In this document: positions 11,823 through 19,851 of the stretch, piece by piece
How the letters are laid out: the number at the start of each line of letters is the position of its first letter
Position numbering within the stretch: position 1 is the stretch's first letter
Source: Gaiellasilicea sp963763755
GTDB taxonomy: Bacteria; Actinomycetota; Thermoleophilia; Gaiellales; Gaiellaceae
DNA length: 64,000 nucleotides
Direction of reading: 5' to 3'
Assembly: GCA_963763755.1 (NCBI GenBank)
Contig: CAVXQE010000013.1
Coordinates: 51,404 to 115,403, forward strand
Position numbers and translations under genes: made by a program
The notes under the pieces: generated by a model
The model's input: the letters and a program-made list of their open reading frames with translations, nothing else
Told to the model about the DNA's origin: nothing
Database searches by the model: none

Positions 11823-12238
11823 TGGCGGTGGTTCCCCCTGTGCGGCGTGTCCGCAGACACATGTGTGTAGCCAGAGCGGCGGCTACCCCGCTATCGGGCG
11901 GGAGACCCCTGCGCCGCAACCCCTCACGCGAGGGAACCTTGTCGAGCAGGCCGAGAGACCACCATCGCCGCCGGAGCGTGTGCTTAGGCGGATCGCTCCG
12001 ACCGGCAGGTCCACGAAGGCGTCGGTGAGCCCTCTCGGCGTCCTCGCCTCCTGCGTGAGAGCCTGAGGAGGCGGGACCGGGGGCGAGCGCGGCTTAGCGA
12101 CGTCGGGTCGTCTCCGCGCGAGCCTTGCGTGCCGCGACGCACCAGCTGTGGGACATCGATGGGATACATGCGTCGAGTGTGCCCAGCCGTCTACTATCAG
12201 TAGCAATCATCTTTCTTTCAGTGATATAAGAAATTCCT
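11823..12238 (-). promoter_or_regulatory. Hairpin-rich 5' leader of the surface-protein gene, plus LysR promoter region
   Basis: No gene is visible in these 416 bases. Reading toward the surface protein, six separate stems lie within about 230 bases. Arms are at 12046-12052/12066-12072, 11972-11978/11994-12000, 11921-11925/11930-11934, 11887-11891/11898-11902, 11867-11872/11881-11886 and 11847-11851/11856-11860, most with 4-8 base loops. The last ends about 25 bases before the start codon, and the Shine-Dalgarno is GGGGG. This density of perfect stems suggests a structured RNA leader. It lacks the conserved motifs of the c-di-AMP or c-di-GMP riboswitches that often control such genes, so no class is assigned. 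The right end (12180-12238) is AT-rich and holds the LysR promoter. Confidence 0.4.
12225..12230 (+). promoter_or_regulatory. -10 element of the LysR gene, probable leaderless transcript
   Basis: TATAAG lies nine bases before the LysR ATG in an unusually AT-rich patch, and there is no Shine-Dalgarno sequence. Transcription would therefore begin at or next to the start codon, giving a leaderless mRNA, which is common in actinomycetes. A short dyad CTACT-ATC-AGTAG lies about 30 bases upstream and could be the auto-regulatory site. Confidence 0.45.
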
Positions 12239-13123
12239 ATGCTCGATCCGCGGCGGCTGATCGTCTTTCGCGAGGTCGCGAAGCGGCGATCGTTCTCGCA
12301 TGCCGCCGCTGCGCTCTCGCTCACGCAGCCCGCCGTCTCGCAGCAGATCCGCGCGCTGGAGACTCAGCTCGGCGAACGACTGATCGTGCGCGGGCGGACC
12401 AGCTTCGCGCTGACCCCGATCGGCGAGCTGCTGTTCGCGCACGCCGAGGCGCTCGGCGAGCAGCTGCAACTCGCCGAGACGCAGATCGAGGAAGCGCTGG
12501 CCGAGGAGCGGCAGCGGCTCAGGATCGGCGCCTTCCCGAGCATCCTGGGAGTGCTCGTGCCGAAGGCGATCGCACAGCTGAGTCGTGCGCTCGGGCCGCT
12601 GGAGATCACTGCTGTTCAGGGGAGCACCGACGAGCTCGTCACCGGTGTGCGCGACGGCAGCCTGCACGTCGCACTGTGCTTCCAGGACGCGTCGCAGCCT
12701 CGCCGCGAGCACGAGGGGACGCAGCGTGTCGACCTCCTCGAGGAGCCGATGGTCGCCGCGATCGGTCCACGACACCGGCTCACGGGCCGACGGTGGCTAC
12801 GCCTCACGGATCTCGCCCGGGATCCGTGGCTCATCGCGGTGCGCGGCGGGCTGATCGAGCGCGCGTGCCTCGCCGCCGGCTTCGAGCCGCGCGTGGCGTA
12901 CATCACCGACGATCCGCTGGCGATCAACGGCCTCGTGGCGGCCGATCTGACCGTGACGCTGACCTCGCGGATGCTTGCCGGACAGTTCCGCGGGATCTCG
13001 GTCCCGCCGCTGCGCGGCGATCCGGTCCGGAGAGCGATCTACTGCGTCACGCCGCCGACCGGCGCCCACCCGCTGACGGCGCCGTTTCTGGAATCGATGC
13101 GAGCCGCGAGCTCCGCTTTCTAG
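12239..13123 (+). CDS. LysR-family transcriptional regulator
   Basis: 294 residues. The N-terminal winged helix-turn-helix is clear (FREVAKRRSFSHAAAALSLT then QPAVSQQIRALETQLGERL, residues 8-48), followed by a periplasmic-binding-like effector domain beginning near RLRIGAFPSILGVLVPKAIA. The frame is intact. LysR proteins usually regulate a divergent neighbour, but the neighbour here is the surface-protein gene over 400 bases away, so its target and effector are unclear. Its stop codon overlaps the stop of the convergent repeat-protein gene in a shared CTAG. Confidence 0.93.
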   Translation: MLDPRRLIVFREVAKRRSFSHAAAALSLTQPAVSQQIRALETQLGERLIVRGRTSFALTPIGELLFAHAEALGEQLQLAETQIEEALAEERQRLRIGAFPSILGVLVPKAIAQLSRALGPLEITAVQGSTDELVTGVRDGSLHVALCFQDASQPRREHEGTQRVDLLEEPMVAAIGPRHRLTGRRWLRLTDLARDPWLIAVRGGLIERACLAAGFEPRVAYITDDPLAINGLVAADLTVTLTSRMLAGQFRGISVPPLRGDPVRRAIYCVTPPTGAHPLTAPFLESMRAASSAF

Positions 13124-15056
13124 GACACAACCGGCGTGGCGACGCTGAGGGTCGCCTGCGCGGCGCCGCTCGCCTTGGCCTTCGCCTGGACGAGCGCAAG
13201 CAACGTATGGCCGGCGTCGTCGGCGGCGATTGCGTACGTGGCTGCCGTCGCGCCGGCGATCGGGACGCAAAGGCGGCCGTTCGGGTTGCAGCGTTGCCAG
13301 GCGTAGGTGAGGGAGGCGGGCAGCCGGTTCCAGGTGCCGTCGGAGACGTGGAGCGTCGTGCCCTGCTTGGCCACGCCCGCGATCGTCGGTTGCGCAGTCG
13401 GTACGAGGGTGGCGTCGGCTCCCGCGATCGGGCCGACGAGGCTCGCGTAGGCCGTGGCAGTGCCCGTGGCATCGGTGGCATGGACGGCGAACCCGAGGGT
13501 CTGGCCCACGTCCTTGGCAGCGAGGGTGTACGTCGGCTTCGTGGCGCCGTGGACCGACTTGCAGTGCGCACCCAGTCGCGTCGCATCGGTACCACTGATA
13601 GCCGTAGCCGATCACGCCCGAGCCCGACCAGATTCCGGTCGATCCGGTGAGTTGTTTGCCCTGCTTGCCCATCCCGGTCACTGTCGGCAGCCCGCCGCTC
13701 GACGGACCCGTCGCCTGGGCGACGACGGCGGAGGGAGTCGCGACACTGACCGCGTCCTGCGATGCGGTGCCCACGGTTGCGTGGACGACGGCAAGCAGGC
13801 CGTGCCCGGTGTCGGCGGCGGTCACGGTGTAGGTGCTCGCGGTGGCTCCGGGAAGCGGCTTGCAGAGTCGCCCATTCGGGTTGCAGCGCTGCCACTGGTA
13901 CTCGATCGTGGTCGGAGTCGGGCTCCAGCTGCCGGCCGAGACCTGGAGCGTCTGACCCTCCTCGGGCGCACCGACGACCGTCGGCTGGCCGGTTGAGACG
14001 AGCTTGGCTTTCGGTCCGGCAACCGGTCCGACGAGACTCGCGTACGCCTTCCTCGTTCCCGTCTTGTCGGTCGCGCGCACACCGAAACCGACCGTCTGCC
14101 CCACGTCCTTGGCGACGAGCGTGTACGTGCGACCCGTTGCGCCGCGGATCGACTTGCAGTGCGCGCCGGCCGTGTCGCAGCGGTGCCACTGGTAGGCGTA
14201 CTTGATCGCCCCGGAGCCGGACCAGGACCCCACGGCACCGGTCAGCTGCCTGCCCTGCTGGATCACGAAAGCGACAACGGGCGGTGCAGAGCTCGACGGA
14301 CCAGTCACCGTCTCGTCGGGGCGGGCGACGGGGACGGGCGCTGGCGCTGCCGCCGACAGGTGCGGTCGCCACGCTGAAGACGGCTTGCGAGACCGCGCCG
14401 GCGCGGGCTTGCACGATCGCCACGAGCGCATGACCGAGATCGCCTTGTTCCACCACGTGCGTCGCGGCGGTCGCGCCTTCGATCGGGGCGCACGCGCGTC
14501 CCGAGTCGCTGCAGCGCGCCCACTGGTAGCTGAACGACTGCGGCACAGGGTTCCACTTGCCCGGATCGACTTTGAGCGTGCGTCCCTTCACGACCTCGCC
14601 CGAGATGGTCGGCTGGCCGGTCGAGGCGAGGACCGGCGGTGCGCCGCCGATCGGGCCGATCAGGCTCGAGACGGCCGTCGTCGACCCACCCGAGTCGGTC
14701 GCGCGAACTGCGAGGCCGAGCGTGTGACCGACATCGTTCTCGCCGAGGAGATGGTTTCGCTTCGTCACGCCGCGAAGCGACTGGCAATGCGCTCCCATCT
14801 GGTCGCAGCGGAACCACTGGTACGTGTAGCCGACCTTTCCGGTGCCGGACCACGAGCCTTTCACGCCGAACAGCCGCCCGCCCTGAGTCGCCTGTCCGGC
14901 GACCATCGGCCGCGCCTTTGCGGACGGCCCCTCGGCGGCGTGCGCGCCTGCTGCGCCTGCCCCGGCGACGACTGCGGCGAGCAACAGCGCCAGCACGACG
15001 ACCCGTGGACGCGGCAGGAAAAGACGAAACGCCTCAGAACGTCGCGCGATGAACAT
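13120..15056 (-). CDS. Secreted Ig-like repeat protein with three A-B super-repeats (two apparent +1 frameshifts)
   Basis: 644 residues when one base is skipped near 14350 and one near 13571. The N-terminus is a long signal peptide (RVVVLALLLAAVVAGAGAAG, cleaved near AHA). The rest alternates two related modules of about 90 residues. Type A carries WSGxGxxxYxYQWxRCD, GAHCxS, GAT and DVGxTLGxAVxATD; type B carries GxWNPxPxxxxYxWxRCxxxGRxC, GATAATY and GHxLxAxVxA. The A-B pair occurs three times, giving six domains with two conserved cysteines each. This is the Ig-like repeat found in secreted actinobacterial proteins. The ligand is unknown. The promoter must overlap the divergent hydrolase, whose start lies only 14 bases away. 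Confidence 0.72.
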
Positions 15057-15069
15057 CTTTGGGGGTTGG

Positions 15070-16218
15070 ATGTCGCGACGCCCGTTCCTGCCTACCGCGA
15101 TGCTTCTCGGCGCGGCCGTCTCCCTGGCGCTTCCCGGCCAGGCGGCGGCCTCGAAGAGGATGGCCGTCGGCATCTTCGATGACGCGTCCGTGTTCGGCTC
15201 GCCGCAGACCGCGTTCCCGACCATGAAGTCGCTGAACGTCGAAGTCGTGCGGATGCTGCTCACCTGGGGCGGGCGCGACGGAGTCGCGAACAAGCGTCCT
15301 GCGAGGCCAACCGACCCCGCCGACCCGGCCTACGAGTGGGGCCGCTACGACCGGGCGATCGAGGGCGCGAGCAGGGCCGGGATGGAGGTCCTCCTGACGA
15401 TCGTGGGGACGCCTGCGTGGGCGAACGGCGGCCAGGGCCCCCAGCGAGCGCCGAGCTCCGCGACGACCCTCCGCGAGTTCTCCTACGCCGCGGCACGTCG
15501 TTACAGCGGCACGTTCCTCGACACAGCGAGCGGGAGGATTCTCCCCCGCGTCGACATGTGGCTCGCCTGGAACGAGCCGAACAGCTCAGTCTTCCTGCAG
15601 CCGCAATTCGAGCGCGTGGGCGGAACGTGGCGCATGGCGGCGCCGGCTGCCTACGCGCAGATCTGCAACGCCGTCTACGGAGGGGTGCACGCGGCGGGCG
15701 GGCCAGAACGCGTCGCCTGCGGCGCGACGGCTCCGCGTGGCCACAACGACGCGACGGGCCCGCGTCCCTCGATCGCGCCGCTCACCTTCCTGCAGGAGGC
15801 GAAGCGGATGGGCCTCCGCGACTTCGACGCCTGGGCGCACCACCCGTACTACGGCGGCCCGTGGGAGACCCCGACGACGCGCAACGTCGGCTCGCGCGCG
15901 ATCGGGCTCGGCGACATCGACACGCTGATCTCCCAGGTGACGAGCCTGTACGGCCGCAAGCCGCTCTGGATCACCGAATACGGCTACCAGACCAAGCCGC
16001 CGGACGACATCTTCGGCGTCAGCTGGACGAAACAGGCGCAGTACCTCCGCCAGGCGTTCGAGATCGCACGCTCGAACCCGCGCATCGACCTCTTCACGTG
16101 GTTCATGCTCAAGGACAGCACGTCGCCCGACAGCTGGCAATCGGGGCTGATCACCACCGACGGGCGTAAGAAGCCCGCGTTCGCGGTGTTCGCAGGCCTA
16201 CGCGACGACCGGCTCTGA
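15070..16218 (+). CDS. Secreted glycoside hydrolase, clan GH-A type (GH39/GH5-like)
   Basis: 382 residues with an N-terminal signal peptide (FLPTAMLLGAAVSLALPGQA). A single TIM barrel follows. The acid/base glutamate is in WNEPN (Glu169) and the nucleophile in ITEYG (Glu303), the spacing expected of a retaining clan A glycosidase. Other barrel landmarks are AWAHHPYYGGPW and DLFTWFMLKD. It resembles the GH39/GH5-like 'cellulase family' proteins often seen in soil actinobacteria; the substrate cannot be read from sequence. ATG 15070 is chosen (GGGGGTTGG upstream); an in-frame ATG at 15049 would add seven residues before the signal peptide. Confidence 0.8.
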   Translation: MSRRPFLPTAMLLGAAVSLALPGQAAASKRMAVGIFDDASVFGSPQTAFPTMKSLNVEVVRMLLTWGGRDGVANKRPARPTDPADPAYEWGRYDRAIEGASRAGMEVLLTIVGTPAWANGGQGPQRAPSSATTLREFSYAAARRYSGTFLDTASGRILPRVDMWLAWNEPNSSVFLQPQFERVGGTWRMAAPAAYAQICNAVYGGVHAAGGPERVACGATAPRGHNDATGPRPSIAPLTFLQEAKRMGLRDFDAWAHHPYYGGPWETPTTRNVGSRAIGLGDIDTLISQVTSLYGRKPLWITEYGYQTKPPDDIFGVSWTKQAQYLRQAFEIARSNPRIDLFTWFMLKDSTSPDSWQSGLITTDGRKKPAFAVFAGLRDDRL

Positions 16219-16650
16219 CCTGCCGGTCGGCTCCGGCGCCCACAGTCCGGCTGCGTTCCCGTCTCGAAGATGCTGCTCGTACGTGACGACCTTGCCGTGA
16301 ATCACCTCGAGGCAGGCGTTCAGCTGGGCGATCTCGGCGCGCACGAGCCGTTCGTGCTCCTGCAGCAGCGCAAGACGATCCGGCTCGTTGCCGGCACCGG
16401 CCCGGACGAGCTCGGCGAACCGACTGATCGTGGCAATCGGCATCCCCGACTCACGCAGCCGGTTACAGAGGAGGAGCCAGTCCACGTCCGCCTGTTCGTA
16501 GACCCGGTGTCCGCCATCGGAGCGAGGGATCGGGCGCAGGAAGATGCCCTCGCGCTCGAAGAATCGAAGCGCATGCACGCTCATCCCCGTCGCCTCGGCG
16601 ACCGTGCCGATCGAGAGCCCGGCCTCCGGATGACCCATGTCTCGAATCAT
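16198..16650 (-). CDS. MerR-family transcriptional regulator
   Basis: 150 residues (146 if ATG 16638 is the true start). The MerR helix-turn-helix and wing read LSIGTVAEATGMSVHALRFF then EREGI and RVYEQADVDWLLL, followed by a coiled-coil dimerisation helix (EHERLVRAEIAQLNACLEVI). There is no cysteine-rich metal site in the C-terminus, so it is unlikely to sense metals and more likely resembles NmlR/AdhR or SkgA-type regulators. It diverges from the SDR gene across a perfect 18-bp operator, and should regulate both. Its end overlaps the convergent hydrolase gene by 21 bases. Confidence 0.93.
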   Translation of the reverse strand: MIRDMGHPEAGLSIGTVAEATGMSVHALRFFEREGIFLRPIPRSDGGHRVYEQADVDWLLLCNRLRESGMPIATISRFAELVRAGAGNEPDRLALLQEHERLVRAEIAQLNACLEVIHGKVVTYEQHLRDGNAAGLWAPEPTGRSEPVVA

Positions 16651-16653
16651 AGC

Positions 16654-16684
16654 TTGACCTAGAGTGCACTCTAGGCTCTAGGTT
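16654..16684 (+). promoter_or_regulatory. MerR-type promoter and operator of the SDR gene
   Basis: TTGACC (16654-16659) and TAGGTT (16679-16684) are separated by 19 bases, the over-long spacer typical of MerR-activated promoters. A perfect 18-bp dyad, CCTAGAGTGCACTCTAGG (16658-16675), fills that spacer. The next base pairs lead straight to GTG 16691/ATG 16694, so the SDR message is probably leaderless. This layout matches promoters untwisted by MerR proteins. Confidence 0.8.
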
Positions 16685-16693
16685 GGCCCAGTG

Positions 16694-17701
16694 ATGACGG
16701 AACAGCGCTCACTCGGCAGTCGCTTCGGCGCGCAGAGCACCGCGAACGACGTGCTCTCCGGGATCGATCTGACGAGTCGGACCGCTTTGGTCACCGGCGG
16801 CTATTCCGGTCTGGGACTGGAAACCACGCGCGCGCTGGCTCGCGCGGGAGCGTGTGTGATCGTCCCCGCGCGTAGACCCGCAGCAGCACACGAGGCGCTC
16901 GACGATCTTCCCGGCACGGAGGTGCACGAGCTGGATCTGGCCGAACTGGCGAGCGTTCGAGCATTCGCCGCCCACTTCCTGGAGACCGGCCGCCCGCTTG
17001 ACATCGTCATTGCCGGCGCCGGGATCATGGCCTGTCCCGAGACCCGAGTGGGGCCGGGATGGGAGGCACAGTTCGCGGTCAACCATCTCGGCCACTACGC
17101 CCTCGTCAACCTGCTCTGGCCTGCCATCGCCGACGGCGGCGCGCGCGTCGTCGCTGTCTCGTCCGGGGCGCATCACATCACCGACATCCGCTGGGACGAC
17201 ATCCACTTCCGGACGGCCTACGACAGATGGACCGCTTATGGGCAGTCCAAGACGGCGAACGTGCTGTTCGCCGTCGGGCTGGATGCACGCGGCCGGCCCA
17301 GCGGGGTTCGCGCCTTCGCCACTCACCCGGGAAGCATTCTCACCCCGCTCCAACGCCACCTGTCGCAGCGGGAGATGGTCGATGCCGGCTGGATCGACGA
17401 GCACGGCAACTGCCTCGACCCGTCGTTCAAGACACCGGAGCAAGGTGCTGCAACCCACGTCTGGGCCGCCACCTCGCCGCACCTTGCGGATCGCGGCGGC
17501 GTCTACTGCGAGGACTGCGACATCGCTCCGATCGTCGATGGCTCCGACGCAACTCCCGGTGGTGTACGGCCATATGCGATCGACGAGGCCGCCGCCGATC
17601 GTCTCTGGGCCGTCTCGGCCGAGTTGACCGGCTGCGACGCTTTCACAGCGGAGGGCCTCCTCGGCAGCAAGAGGGATCGGAGTCTCCGGCGCCCCGTCTA
17701 G
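16694..17701 (+). CDS. Short-chain dehydrogenase/reductase
   Basis: 335 residues of the extended-length classical SDR type that resembles retinol/protochlorophyllide-oxidoreductase-like proteins. Cofactor motif TGGYSGLG at residues 34-41, NAG-like motif IAGAGIMA, catalytic Ser in VVAVSSGAHH, and the active-site pair YGQSK (Tyr182, Lys186). The arginine in ARRP after strand 2 points to NADP(H). It is controlled by the divergent MerR regulator and has no obvious pathway partner nearby, so a stress or detoxification role toward a carbonyl compound is a reasonable guess only. Its stop overlaps that of the convergent DUF1905 gene in CTAG. Confidence 0.92.
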   Translation: MTEQRSLGSRFGAQSTANDVLSGIDLTSRTALVTGGYSGLGLETTRALARAGACVIVPARRPAAAHEALDDLPGTEVHELDLAELASVRAFAAHFLETGRPLDIVIAGAGIMACPETRVGPGWEAQFAVNHLGHYALVNLLWPAIADGGARVVAVSSGAHHITDIRWDDIHFRTAYDRWTAYGQSKTANVLFAVGLDARGRPSGVRAFATHPGSILTPLQRHLSQREMVDAGWIDEHGNCLDPSFKTPEQGAATHVWAATSPHLADRGGVYCEDCDIAPIVDGSDATPGGVRPYAIDEAAADRLWAVSAELTGCDAFTAEGLLGSKRDRSLRRPV

Positions 17702-18006
17702 CTGTGTAGGCGTTCGTCCAGCTGCACAGTCACGGTATCCCCGGCTTCCTTGCCGATCGCCTTCCGCGTCTCGGCCTTGACCGGAAGCTTGTGCGTGCCG
17801 TCGCCCATCGCCATGAACGAGCTCCGGAACGGATGTCCGTCGATCGAGCCTCGCACCTTCACGAGCCCACGCGTACCGAAGAACTCGACCGAGTACGGCC
17901 ACACCACATACGTCCAGCCGCCCTTGGCCGGACTCACCTCCATGACGGCCGTGAACTGCACGTCCAACGCGGTCACGTCGCCGGCTCGTGTCGCATTCGC
18001 TTCCAC
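17698..18006 (-). CDS. DUF1905 domain protein
   Basis: 102 residues matching the small DUF1905 beta-barrel family: FTAVMEV, TYVVWPYSVEFFGTRGLVKV, GSIDGHPFRSSFMAMGDG and HKLPVKAETRKAIGKEAGD in order. GTG 18006 is chosen because AGGAGGAGT precedes it directly; longer in-frame starts lack a ribosome-binding site. The function of the family is unknown; it often occurs with YdeI-like (OmdA) proteins, but none is encoded here. Confidence 0.88.
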   Translation of the reverse strand: MEANATRAGDVTALDVQFTAVMEVSPAKGGWTYVVWPYSVEFFGTRGLVKVRGSIDGHPFRSSFMAMGDGTHKLPVKAETRKAIGKEAGDTVTVQLDERLHS

Positions 18007-18092
18007 ACTCCTCCTCTGATCGCGTCTAGAGCTCAGACCGTAGCCGGCGTGGAAACTCATCGGCATCGGTGTTCGCGCTAGCGTCAGCCTCG

Positions 18093-18614
18093 ATGATCCG
18101 CCGCTGCGACGAGCAGGACTTCGAGGTGATCTACGAGATCGTCAACGACGCCGCCACGGCCTATCGCGGCGTCATTCCGGCTGACTGCTGGTCGGAGCCC
18201 TACATGCCGCGCGAGGAGCTTCGCGAGGAGATCGGCGCCGGAATCGACTTCTGGGGCTACGAGGAGGATGACGTGCTTGCCGGCGTGATGGGCATCCAGC
18301 CCGTCCAGGACGTGACCCTGATCCGCCATGCATACGTCCGGACCGCCTCGCAGCGGCGAGGCATCGGCGTGGCCCTGCTCGAGTCCCTCGACGCTCAGAC
18401 CGATCGCCCGGTCCTGATCGGGACCTGGGCGGATGCCGCCTGGGCAATCCGCTTCTACGAAAAGCACGGCTTCAGGCTCGTTACGCCCGAGGAGAAGGAT
18501 CGCCTGCTTCGCACGTACTGGACGGTGAGCGAGCGGCAGATCGAGACGTCGGTCGTGCTCGCCGATTCAGCCTGGTTCGACTCCCGGCGAATCGACAAGA
18601 ACCGGCCGACATGA
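18093..18614 (+). CDS. GNAT-family N-acetyltransferase
   Basis: 173 residues from ATG 18093 (MIRRCDEQDF). The acetyl-CoA motif is TASQRRGIGVALLESL (Q/R-x-x-G-x-G/A), preceded by IRHAYV and followed by WAIRFYEKHGFRLV, all in the usual GNAT order. It is intact. The substrate is unknown. A longer in-frame start at 18069 adds eight residues without family similarity. Confidence 0.9.
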   Translation: MIRRCDEQDFEVIYEIVNDAATAYRGVIPADCWSEPYMPREELREEIGAGIDFWGYEEDDVLAGVMGIQPVQDVTLIRHAYVRTASQRRGIGVALLESLDAQTDRPVLIGTWADAAWAIRFYEKHGFRLVTPEEKDRLLRTYWTVSERQIETSVVLADSAWFDSRRIDKNRPT

Positions 18615-18660
18615 GAGGGTTTGTCCCGCCGTTCGGACCGGTCGAGAGAGAGGTGGCTCC

Positions 18661-19848
18661 GTGAGCGAGGCTCGGGTTGACCGCAGAGATTTCCTGAAGA
18701 AGGGCGCAACCGTCGCGGCCGCCGCGGCGGCACTTCACCCGTTCGACGCGAGCCGCGCCGGCGGGCACGGCGACGGTCGTGGCCAGCTCGGCCTGGTCGG
18801 CGCCGACCATGTCGGGCTGACCGTTCCCGACATCGGCGAGGCCGTTGCCTGGTTCCAGGACGTGATGGGAGCGTCAGCGCCGCTGTCGTTCGGTCCGATC
18901 GCCGATCCGACGGGCACGTTGATGCACGACCTGCTCGGCGTCCACCCGCGCGCGGTGATCGACCAGATCACGGTGCTTCGCCTCGGCCGCAGCGCGAACA
19001 TCGAGCTCTTCCAGTACGAGGCACCGGATCAGCGCCGGACGCATCCGCGCAACTCGGACTGGTCGGGCCACCACGTCGCGTTCTACGTCACGGATATCGA
19101 CGCGGCCGTCGCGCACATGGTGTCCAAGGGAGTCGAGAAGTTCCTCGGGCCGTTCGCCCTCACGGAGGGACCGGCGGCCGGACAGTCGATCAACTACTTC
19201 AAGACCCCGTTCGGGACGTACATCGAGCTGATCAGCTATCCGAAGGGGATGGCGTACGAGAGGCCGGGCGTGAAGCCCCTGTGGTCACCGAAACGGAACG
19301 GGCTCCACTCGCAGGCGACAACGGTGCCCGGCCTGCTCGGGATCGACCACGTCGGGATCACCGTTCCGAACGTGGCTGCGGCGGCCGCCTGGTTCGAGCA
19401 TGCGCTCGGCGGCACCAATCCGCTGACGTTCGGCCCCTTCAGCGATCCGGTCGGCGACTTCATGCACCAGTTGGTGGACGTCGACCCGCGCGCAGTCGTC
19501 GAGCAGATCCGGATGGTTCGCGCCGGGAACGGCCCCGGTGTCGAGCTCTTCCAGTACACGGCTCCGGACCAGGACCACACGTTCCGGAAGAACTCCGACT
19601 GGGGTGCGCACCACATCGCGTTCTACGTCCGCCACATCGAGAAAGCCGTGTCGTTCCTGCAGCGCAAGGGAGTGCAGAAGCGGCTCGGCCCCTTCCCCGT
19701 CACCGAAGGCCCCGCCGCCGGGCAGACGATCAACTACTTCGCGACGCCCTTCGGAACCGACATCGAGCTGATCAGCTACCCGCACGGGATGGCGTACGAG
19801 GCGACGGCGGCGATCCCACTCTGGGATCCTCGCGACAACCACCCGTAG
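18661..19848 (+). CDS. Tat-exported protein with two VOC (glyoxalase-fold) domains
   Basis: 395 residues. The N-terminus DRRDFLKKGATVAAAAAALH is a twin-arginine signal, so the folded product is probably exported with its metal. Two vicinal-oxygen-chelate domains follow (about residues 42-205 and 222-390). They share most of their sequence: DHVGLTVP/DHVGITVP, ELFQYEAPDQ/ELFQYTAPDQ, HHVAFYV/HHIAFYV, TEGPAAGQ/TEGPAAGQ and YIELISYP/DIELISYP. The His and Glu positions needed for metal binding are present in both. This is an internal duplication that makes a one-chain bidomain enzyme of the glyoxalase/extradiol-dioxygenase superfamily. The reaction is unknown. Start GTG 18661. Confidence 0.85.
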   Translation: MSEARVDRRDFLKKGATVAAAAAALHPFDASRAGGHGDGRGQLGLVGADHVGLTVPDIGEAVAWFQDVMGASAPLSFGPIADPTGTLMHDLLGVHPRAVIDQITVLRLGRSANIELFQYEAPDQRRTHPRNSDWSGHHVAFYVTDIDAAVAHMVSKGVEKFLGPFALTEGPAAGQSINYFKTPFGTYIELISYPKGMAYERPGVKPLWSPKRNGLHSQATTVPGLLGIDHVGITVPNVAAAAAWFEHALGGTNPLTFGPFSDPVGDFMHQLVDVDPRAVVEQIRMVRAGNGPGVELFQYTAPDQDHTFRKNSDWGAHHIAFYVRHIEKAVSFLQRKGVQKRLGPFPVTEGPAAGQTINYFATPFGTDIELISYPHGMAYEATAAIPLWDPRDNHP

Positions 19849-19851
19849 AGC

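Noticed and set aside
11840..12120. c-di-AMP (ydaO-type) or c-di-GMP (GEMM) riboswitch in the surface-protein leader
   Set aside because: Fragments such as GTCGCTAAGCC and TAGCGGGGTAGCC recall those classes, but the full conserved cores do not appear in the right order; only a structured leader is claimed.
8501..15056. Mobile element or prophage carrying the repeat proteins
   Set aside because: No transposase, integrase, terminal repeats or phage structural genes are present, and base composition matches the surroundings.
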